Source: an uncultured Clostridium sp.
GTDB taxonomy: Bacteria; Bacillota; Clostridia; TANB77; CAG-508
Assembly: GCA_900557045.1 (NCBI GenBank)
Contig: USQY01000034.1
Coordinates: 1-18,227 of the forward strand
Reading direction: 5' to 3'
DNA: 18,227 nucleotides
A program made the position numbers and the translations under genes. The notes under the pieces were generated by a model that was not told the origin of the DNA, searched no databases, and saw only the letters and a program-made list of their open reading frames with translations. Positions 13,369 to 18,227 of this stretch are shown in pieces (positions within the stretch are counted from its first letter, which is position 1; every line of letters begins with the position of its first letter).

Positions 13369-14052
13369 TTATTTTTGGTCAATATACATGCTTGGTCCCA
13401 TTGTTGTAGATATAGCAACACTCTTTATGTATTGTCCTTTAGCTGCTGCTGGTTTTGCTTTTATGATTGCATTTATAATTGCATCATAGTTTTCTAACAA
13501 TTTTTCTGTACCAAATGAAACTTTACCAAATCCTAAGTGAATAATGTTAGTTTTATCTAATCTATATTCTACTTTACCTGATTTTATTTCATTAATAGCT
13601 TTTGTAACATCCATAGTTACTGTTCCTGATTTTGGGTTAGGCATTAAACCTTTTGGTCCTAATACTTTACCTAATCTACCAACTACACCCATCATATCTG
13701 GAGTAGCAACGATTACATCATAATCAAACCAGTTTTCTTTTTCAATTTTTGGTATTAATTCTTCTGCTCCTACAAAATCTGCTCCAGCTTTTACAGCTTC
13801 ATCAGCTTTTGGTCCTTTAGCAAAAACTAATACTTTTAATGTTTTACCTGTACCATTTGGAAGTACCGTTGTACCTCTAACTTGTTGGTCAGCATGTTTA
13901 GAATCAACACCTAATTTAACATGTAATTCAACTGTCTCGTCAAATTTTGCCTTAGGCATTTTTTCAATTAATTCTAAAGCTTCTTTTACATTGTAAGCTT
14001 TTGATTTATCCACAAGTTGTTCACCTGCAAGATATCTTTTACCTTTTTTCAT
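13369..14052 (-). CDS. rplA: 50S ribosomal protein L1
   Basis: 227 residues, normal length. L1 forms the mobile stalk near the ribosomal E site. Recognised by 'MKKGKRYLAGEQLVDKSKAYNVKEALELIE', 'FDETVELHVKLGVDSKHADQQVRGTTVLPNGTGK' and 'DVIVATPDMMGVVGRLGKVLGPKGLMPNPKSGTVT'. The last is the L1 signature with the conserved GPKGLMPNPK. The ATG has AAAGGAGG close in front. It follows rplK by 71 nt; that gap contains only a short ATAC/GTAT hairpin and no obvious promoter. L1 is a translational autoregulator in many bacteria, but the target site is not obvious here. Confidence 0.97.
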   Translation of the reverse strand: MKKGKRYLAGEQLVDKSKAYNVKEALELIEKMPKAKFDETVELHVKLGVDSKHADQQVRGTTVLPNGTGKTLKVLVFAKGPKADEAVKAGADFVGAEELIPKIEKENWFDYDVIVATPDMMGVVGRLGKVLGPKGLMPNPKSGTVTMDVTKAINEIKSGKVEYRLDKTNIIHLGFGKVSFGTEKLLENYDAIINAIIKAKPAAAKGQYIKSVAISTTMGPSMYIDQK

Positions 14053-14123
14053 TTTTACCTCCTTTGGTTCTAACGAGCTATTAACTCTCCCAATTATAAT
14101 AATTTTAATACTTTTGGTATCAA

Positions 14124-14552
14124 TTATTCTGAAACAATTACACCCATAGAACGGGCTGTTCCAGCTACCATACTCATTGCAGCTTCTAATGATGCAGCAT
14201 TTAAGTCTGGCATTTTTTGTTCAGCAATTTCCTTAACTTGTGCTTTTGTTAATGTAGCAACTTTATCTTTATTAGGTTTGCCTGAACCTTTTTCAACTTT
14301 AGCAGCTTTTTTGATTAAAACAGCTACTGGTGGAACTTTTGTTATGAATTCAAAAGATTTATCTTTATATACAGTAATAACAACTGGGATTATCATTCCA
14401 GGTTGATTTGCTGTTCTATCATTAAATTCTTTAACGAATTGCATAATATTAACACCACTTGAACCTAAAGCTGGACCTACTGGTGGAGCTGGTGTAGCTT
14501 TACCTGCAGGTATTTGCAATTTTATTATATTGCTAATTTCTTTTTCTGCCAT
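14124..14552 (-). CDS. rplK: 50S ribosomal protein L11
   Basis: 142 residues from ATG 14552, the standard size. L11 binds the GTPase-associated region of 23S rRNA. The N-terminal domain 'IIKLQIPAGKATPAPPVGPALGSSGVNIMQFVKEFN' is diagnostic. The C-terminal rRNA-binding domain has 'KVATLTKAQVKEIAEQKMPDLNA' and ends 'AGTARSMGVIVSE'. An upstream in-frame GTG at 14564 is part of the AGGAGGTG binding site and is rejected as the start. It lies 93 nt after nusG in the order nusG-rplK-rplA. The nusG-rplK gap is nearly pure A/T with no clear terminator. Confidence 0.97.
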   Translation of the reverse strand: MAEKEISNIIKLQIPAGKATPAPPVGPALGSSGVNIMQFVKEFNDRTANQPGMIIPVVITVYKDKSFEFITKVPPVAVLIKKAAKVEKGSGKPNKDKVATLTKAQVKEIAEQKMPDLNAASLEAAMSMVAGTARSMGVIVSE

Positions 14553-14645
14553 TTCTAATTGCACCTCCTTTTAGTTTATATATTGACAAAATAATTTATA
14601 TAATTTAAATTATTAACTTTTAATGTGTACAATAAAATATATAAT

Positions 14646-15179
14646 TTATACTTTTTGTACCTGTGAAAATTCTAATTCTACTGGAGTTTCTCTTCCAAAC
14701 ATAGAAACTAATACTTTAACTTTATGTTTTTCCTTATTTATTTCTTGCACTGTTCCAATAAAATCTTTTAAAGGTCCATCTATAACTCTTATAGAATCAT
14801 TAATATTATAATCAACATTAACTTCAACTTTTTCAAATCCCATACTTCTAATTTCTTCATCAGTTAGTGGAATAGGATCAGTTCCTGAACCAACAAAACC
14901 TGTAACGCCTCTTGTATTTCTAACTATATACCAAGTTGCTTCTGTTACAATCATTTTTATTAAAACATAACCAGGGAAAACCTTCTTTAAATTAGTTTTC
15001 TTTTTTCCATCTTTAATTTCTATTTGTTCTTCCATAGGAACTATTATTTCAAAAAAGTAATCTTCTAATTCTCTATTTTTTACTGTTTTTTCCAAGTCTG
15101 TTTTTACTTTGTTCTCATAACCAGAATATGTATGTACAACATACCACTTTGGAGTTAATTCTTTGTTATCTTGAGACAT
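14646..15179 (-). CDS. nusG: Transcription termination/antitermination factor NusG
   Basis: 177 residues from ATG 15179. The N-terminal NGN domain, which contacts RNA polymerase, has 'KWYVVHTYSGYENKVKTDLE', 'KVFPGYVLIKM' and 'WYIVRNTRGVTGFVG'. The C-terminal KOW domain (~127-160) has 'DSIRVIDGPLKDFIGTVQEINKEKHKVKVLVSMFGR'. A TTG six codons upstream lies within the AAGGAGG binding site and is not used. It follows secE closely, as in almost all bacteria, and precedes rplK. Length and motif order are normal; no insertion domain is present. Confidence 0.97.
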   Translation of the reverse strand: MSQDNKELTPKWYVVHTYSGYENKVKTDLEKTVKNRELEDYFFEIIVPMEEQIEIKDGKKKTNLKKVFPGYVLIKMIVTEATWYIVRNTRGVTGFVGSGTDPIPLTDEEIRSMGFEKVEVNVDYNINDSIRVIDGPLKDFIGTVQEINKEKHKVKVLVSMFGRETPVELEFSQVQKV

Positions 15180-15217
15180 AATTTTGGCCTCCTTCAATTT
15201 AATAGTTCAAAAAAACA

Positions 15218-15589
15218 TTATTCGGCTGTATTGTTGTTTTCTGTATTTTGATTATTGGCCTCTTGACTATTTTCATTTGAACTAGCATTTTCATTATTTG
15301 AATCTGTTTGCTCATTATTTACAGTATTATTTACATCTTGAGATTGAGATTGTTCTTTTGATTGAATATGTGTTTTTAATTTATTAACACCATATTCGTT
15401 CATCCCCATAAATATAAGATCTAATACAAATACTATTGCAGCAGTTATTAGAACTATAGCAATAACCGCAGTTACATTATTAATCAATTGTTTTGATGTA
15501 GGCCATACAACCTTTTTAAGTTCTGCCTTAAAATCCTTCATAAAGTGTTTTTTATCATTTTTAACTTTATTTTCTTTTTCTTTAGCCAT
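15218..15589 (-). CDS. secE: Preprotein translocase subunit SecE with long polar C-terminal tail
   Basis: 123 residues. SecE is the essential small clamp of the SecYEG channel in the cytoplasmic membrane. Residues 16-35 'FMKDFKAELKKVVWPTSKQL' are the conserved amphipathic SecE motif, followed by one membrane helix (~38-62). Single-helix SecE proteins of Bacillota are usually 60-80 residues. Here ~45 extra residues (79-123) follow, made almost only of Asn, Gln, Ser, Glu and Thr with no structure signal. This tail would face outside if the usual topology (N-terminus inside) holds. The start has GGGAGG with a 9-nt spacer. It lies between rpmG and nusG. Confidence 0.93.
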   Translation of the reverse strand: MAKEKENKVKNDKKHFMKDFKAELKKVVWPTSKQLINNVTAVIAIVLITAAIVFVLDLIFMGMNEYGVNKLKTHIQSKEQSQSQDVNNTVNNEQTDSNNENASSNENSQEANNQNTENNNTAE

Positions 15590-15609
15590 TTCAAATTCCT
15601 CCCTAAAGA

Positions 15610-15774
15610 TTATTTTGTTTCTTTATGTGTAGTACGTTTTCCGCAGAATTTACAATATTTAGTTATTTCTAATCTTTCAGTATTATTTTTTTTGTTCTTG
15701 CTTGTTGTATAAGTTCTTCTTTTACAATCAGAACATGCTAATATGATTGATTCTCTAGCTCCTTTTGCTGCCAT
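15610..15774 (-). CDS. rpmG: 50S ribosomal protein L33, zinc-binding type
   Basis: 54 residues. It reads MAAKGARESIILACSDCKRR..., continues 'NTERLEITKYCKFCGKRTTHKETK' and stops. Two CxxC pairs (Cys14/Cys17 and Cys41/Cys44) form the zinc ribbon, so this is the C+ form of L33. The ATG follows GGAGGTGTATTAA. Its position directly ahead of secE (21 nt) is the normal Bacillota arrangement rpmG-secE-nusG, which makes the call firm despite the small size. It is the first gene after a strong promoter. Confidence 0.95.
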   Translation of the reverse strand: MAAKGARESIILACSDCKRRTYTTSKNKKNNTERLEITKYCKFCGKRTTHKETK

Positions 15775-15846
15775 TTAATACACCTCCAGCCATTGTTTAT
15801 TAGATTTATGTTTGAAACATATATTTCACTTATTATACGCTTTACT

Positions 15847-15875
15847 ATTCTATCACTTTTCTTATGATATGTCAA
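15847..15875 (-). promoter_or_regulatory. Promoter of the rpmG-secE-nusG-rplKAJL cluster
   Basis: TTGACA (15870-15875) and TAGAAT (15847-15852) with a 17-nt spacer on the minus strand; the leader to rpmG is ~65 nt. A second TATAAT-like box follows about 10 nt downstream, without its own -35. Confidence 0.8.
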
Positions 15876-15936
15876 CCAAAATATAGCATTTTTTAAGATT
15901 TTTTCCTTTTTACATTTGTCACTTCTCATCCTATGT

Positions 15937-16509
15937 TTAAAATTTACTTTTTCTTTTTTGAACAGAGTATCCAAACTTACCAATCTTTCTATCTAAAGAA
16001 TAATATCCTCCATTTGCATAAGCAATCAAATTGCACTTAGATATATCAAAAGCACCCTTTTCATCAATATATTTATCATCAGCATTAATAGCCAATACTT
16101 CAGCAACAAACATATGATGACTTCCAAGTTCTCTGATCTCTTTTACCTTACATTCTACAGAAACTGGACTTTCTTCAATCATAGGACATTTAACAAAATT
16201 GGCTTTCTGTTTTGTTAATTTCATTTCTTTAAATTTATCAACATTTGCACCTGATTTTACGCCACACCAATCTGTTGCATATGCAAGACTTTCAGTTGTC
16301 AAGTTAATAACAAATTCTCCACTTTCTTTTATTAAATTATATGAATATCTTTCAGGTCTAACAGAAATATATACCATAGCCGGATTTGTGTTTAAAATTC
16401 CTGTCCATGCTACAGTAATAATATTCGAATTTTCAAAATTCCCACATGATACCATTACAGCTGGTATTGGATATACAAAAGTTCCTGGTTTCCACATTGT
16501 TTTTGACAT
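15937..16509 (-). CDS. Flavin reductase-like / FMN-binding split-barrel family protein
   Basis: 190 residues. It matches the flavin reductase-like domain family: 'GTFVYPIPAVMVSCGNFENSNIITVAWTGILNTNPAMVYISVRPERYSYNLIKESGEFVINL' is the FMN-binding split barrel. 'ATDWCGVKSGANVDKFKEMKLT', 'CPMIEESPVSVECKVKEIRELGSHHMFVAEV' and a C-terminal 'YANGGYYSL' follow. Members bind FMN and either reduce flavin with NAD(P)H or act as flavoredoxin-like electron carriers; the partner here is unknown. The ATG has GGAGG with a 7-nt spacer. It is not functionally linked to the ribosomal cluster that begins downstream with its own promoter. Confidence 0.88.
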   Translation of the reverse strand: MSKTMWKPGTFVYPIPAVMVSCGNFENSNIITVAWTGILNTNPAMVYISVRPERYSYNLIKESGEFVINLTTESLAYATDWCGVKSGANVDKFKEMKLTKQKANFVKCPMIEESPVSVECKVKEIRELGSHHMFVAEVLAINADDKYIDEKGAFDISKCNLIAYANGGYYSLDRKIGKFGYSVQKRKSKF

Positions 16510-16581
16510 AATATAACCTCCTTATTGTTTATCTAATAATTTATAATATATGTTTTCATCTTCTGTTTTATTTAATCTTAT

Positions 16582-16642
16582 TTCATAAATTATTTTTTAT
16601 GAATTTTAGATTATTAATATATGATATGATTTTTAATAATCT
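16582..16642. promoter_or_regulatory. Two tandem inverted repeats in the flavin-reductase leader
   Basis: TTCATAAA (16582-16589) pairs perfectly with TTTATGAA (16596-16603). AGATTATTAA (16608-16617) pairs perfectly with TTAATAATCT (16633-16642). They lie between the terminator of the small upstream gene and the flavin-reductase ribosome binding site. They are A/T-only or nearly so; they could be operators or hairpins, or chance in such AT-rich DNA. Confidence 0.25.
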
Positions 16643-16657
16643 TAAAATATTATATAA

Positions 16658-16694
16658 AAAGAGAAGAAATATTGCAATAAGATTTCTTCTCTTT
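16658..16694 (-). terminator. Terminator after the small gene at 16720
   Basis: Perfect 13-bp stem (16658-16670 with 16682-16694), 11-nt loop, followed in the minus direction by TTTTTATATA. It begins ~25 nt past the stop codon. Confidence 0.85.
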
Positions 16695-16719
16695 CTTTAG
16701 CAGAAATTGTAATTTTATG

Positions 16720-17049
16720 TTACTTTTGATATTTTTCTGGTGCTATTGATATATCTCTTATCATATCTCCATTAATCAAACGAACTTTGTTTTTTTCTTC
16801 AACTTTTACCCAATTTTCTTCTACTGCAACTATTTTTCCTAGTACTCCAAAAGTATCATTAAATAATATGATTGTGCATACTTTTCCTATAAATTCCTTC
16901 ATTAATTCTTGTGGCATTTTTCTTTTCCTACCTTTCTTTTTTCTTTTTATTATTTCTAAATACAATTTATTTCTTCTTGGTATTATTATACAACAAAAAA
17001 TTATAATAAACCAGAACCACCAATTATTTATTTTTAACACCTCCTTCAA
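16720..17049 (-). CDS. Small protein of unknown function: membrane-anchor-like segment plus Sm/SH3-like barrel
   Basis: Not recognised as a named gene. In the longest reading (109 residues) residues 10-24 are very hydrophobic (WWFWFIII...), then comes a basic stretch (25-44, many Lys/Arg). From Met45 a ~65-residue domain follows with 'GKVCTIILFNDTFGVLGKIVAVEENWVKVEE', whose alternating strands look like a small Sm/SH3-type beta barrel. The start is unclear. TTG 17049 and GTG 17040 are before or inside the strong AAGGAGGTG site. The in-frame codon at ideal spacing is ATA (17031). The first ATG is Met45 at 16917, with only a weak AGG in front. A consensus promoter lies ~30 nt ahead of the AAGGAGGTG and a good terminator follows, so a transcript is very likely. 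Confidence 0.6.
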   Translation of the reverse strand: MKEVLKINNWWFWFIIIFCCIIIPRRNKLYLEIIKRKKKGRKRKMPQELMKEFIGKVCTIILFNDTFGVLGKIVAVEENWVKVEEKNKVRLINGDMIRDISIAPEKYQK

Positions 17050-17081
17050 TCATAATAAAAAATTACTAGTTATCTAGATAA

Positions 17082-17110
17082 ATTATACTATAATTTCATT
17101 TCTTTTGCAA
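17082..17110 (-). promoter_or_regulatory. Promoter of the small gene
   Basis: TTGCAA (17105-17110) and TATAAT (17082-17087) with a 17-nt spacer on the minus strand. The implied start near 17075 leaves a ~30-nt leader to the AAGGAGGTG site. Confidence 0.7.
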
Positions 17111-17140
17111 AAAAATTTCCATCTATTACGCACAAAAACT

Positions 17141-17376
17141 CTCCGCCACCTTACAAAAAATCCTATTCCATAACCTCAAAAACCATTCTAAAATCCATCT
17201 TCTCCCCTCCCTCGGAGAAAGAAATTTTTACTTTTGAAAAAACTAATTCCGACCTAAGCCCCCAAACATTTAACCACAGTCATTATCGTAACAAATCTCT
17301 CAAACGCAGTACGCATTCCACCGCGTTTGAAGGAATTAGTTTTTTCAAAAGTAAAAAATTTCTTCTCTCGGTGCTA
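17141..17376. repeat. Long inverted-repeat element downstream of the rRNA operon
   Basis: Arms 17221-17250 and 17332-17362 (30 and 31 nt) are complementary throughout, apart from one base in an A/T run. Outside them CTCGGAGAAA and TTCTCTCGG continue the similarity imperfectly. The 81-nt centre is much richer in G+C than the region and contains a smaller hairpin, CAAACGC (17301-17307) with GCGTTTG (17323-17329). The flank 17141-17220 is strikingly G-poor on the plus strand. The minus strand has an open frame of 39 codons (17257-17373) without a ribosome binding site. No transposase or clear target-site duplication is seen. It looks like a MITE-like or other dispersed palindromic element, or a long structured RNA. 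Confidence 0.55.
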
Positions 17377-17408
17377 CCCCAAAAGAAAAGCATACAAAAA
17401 GCTTACAA

Positions 17409-17456
17409 CAAAAAAATAAAACATAGATTAAAAACATAACCATATCCCTAATCTAT
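17409..17456 (-). terminator. Terminator of the rRNA operon
   Basis: In the minus direction ATAGATTA (17456-17449) pairs with TAATCTAT (17430-17423) around an 18-nt loop, followed by GTTTTATTTTTTTG. It lies ~37 nt beyond the 5S rRNA 3' end. Confidence 0.7.
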
Positions 17457-17492
17457 ATCTTATTTATACTAATATAATAAAAATAAAAAAAT

Positions 17493-17606
17493 CTGGCAAC
17501 AACCTATTTTCTCAGCAGGGTAACCCGCAAATATCGTCGGCACATTGGAGCTTGACTTCTGTGTTCGGAATGGGAACAGGTATTACCTCCATGTAATAAT
17601 CACCAG
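17493..17606 (-). rRNA. rrf: 5S ribosomal RNA
   Basis: A ~114-nt gene read on the minus strand. The 5' end CTGGTGATTATTACATGG pairs with the 3' end GTTGTTGCCAG to form helix I. The internal blocks CCCATTCCGAACACAGAAG and CGGGTTACCCTGCTGAGA are characteristic of 5S rRNA. The ends may be off by a few bases. It follows 23S after a ~185-nt spacer in which I see no tRNA. Confidence 0.95.
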
Positions 17607-17790
17607 AAAAGTTTTGTATACTTTCAAAACTTAACTCTTTGAATAATATATCATATTAAAAATATTTTGTAAATACTTTTTTATGATTTTTTCCAAAAAT
17701 TTAAATTTTATTCAAGCACACTCAAAAATATATAGATAAATAAGGTATTCTAGTTACCTTCTTTTAGTTTTATTCTTTTATAATATTCGT

Positions 17791-18227
<437 letters not shown>

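Noticed and set aside
15738..15983. 81-codon open frame upstream of and overlapping rpmG
   Set aside because: It runs across the end of the flavin-reductase gene, the rpmG-cluster promoter and the rpmG start in another frame, and has no protein-like pattern.
17141..17256. Coding fragment on the minus strand of the inverted-repeat flank
   Set aside because: Short protein-like stretches occur in several frames but are broken by stops and lack start signals; better treated as part of a repeat element.
17607..17789. tRNA gene in the 5S-23S spacer
   Set aside because: No cloverleaf-like arrangement or GTTCRANNC box was found; only AT-rich spacer with short inverted repeats.

Overview
The window reads as a chromosomal segment of a low-GC Bacillota (Clostridia-type) bacterium. 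Support for this comes from the strong A+T bias, AGGAGG ribosome binding sites, A/T-ending codons, the gene order rpmG-secE-nusG-rplK-rplA-rplJ-rplL, and pairs such as rpsB-tsf and plsX/acpP. TGG codes Trp and TGA is used as a stop, so the standard bacterial code applies. No species can be named from the sequence alone. Every gene but one lies on the minus strand, so the biological reading direction is from 18227 down to 1.

In that direction the window opens with the 3' part of a 23S rRNA gene, then 5S rRNA and a terminator. Next comes a stretch of about 300 bases (17111-17400) that holds a long inverted-repeat element rather than an ordinary gene. It is followed by a small unrecognised gene with its own promoter, a flavin-reductase-like gene, and the transcription/translation cluster rpmG-secE-nusG-rplK-rplA-[L10 leader]-rplJ-rplL. 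That cluster ends in a terminator and is NOT followed by rpoB/rpoC, as it usually is in this phylum. Instead come plsX, acpP, rnc and an Elp3-like radical SAM gene, then a YitT-family membrane protein.

The one plus-strand gene (6436-7383) sits between yitT and rpsB. It has its own consensus promoter, a visibly higher GC content, and encodes a protein with a formylglycine-generating-enzyme-like (C-type-lectin-fold) C-terminal half. A 44-bp perfect palindrome lies just past its stop codon, between it and yitT. Beyond it are rpsB (with a structured leader) and tsf, then lspA-rluD-rluB, and finally an S1-domain gene coupled to a gene that may belong to the replication-relaxation (wHTH + nuclease-fold) group.

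Most of the window is core translation, RNA-modification, secretion and lipid-initiation machinery with readable promoters, attenuators and terminators. The unexplained material is concentrated in six places: the FGE-like gene; the inverted-repeat element after the rRNA operon; a degenerate ~22-bp repeat array overlapping the promoter of the S1 gene; a short overlapping leader ORF with an inverted repeat in front of lspA; the small gene at 16720-17049, whose start is unclear; and the wHTH protein at the left edge. No tRNA, CRISPR array, transposase or integrase was seen.
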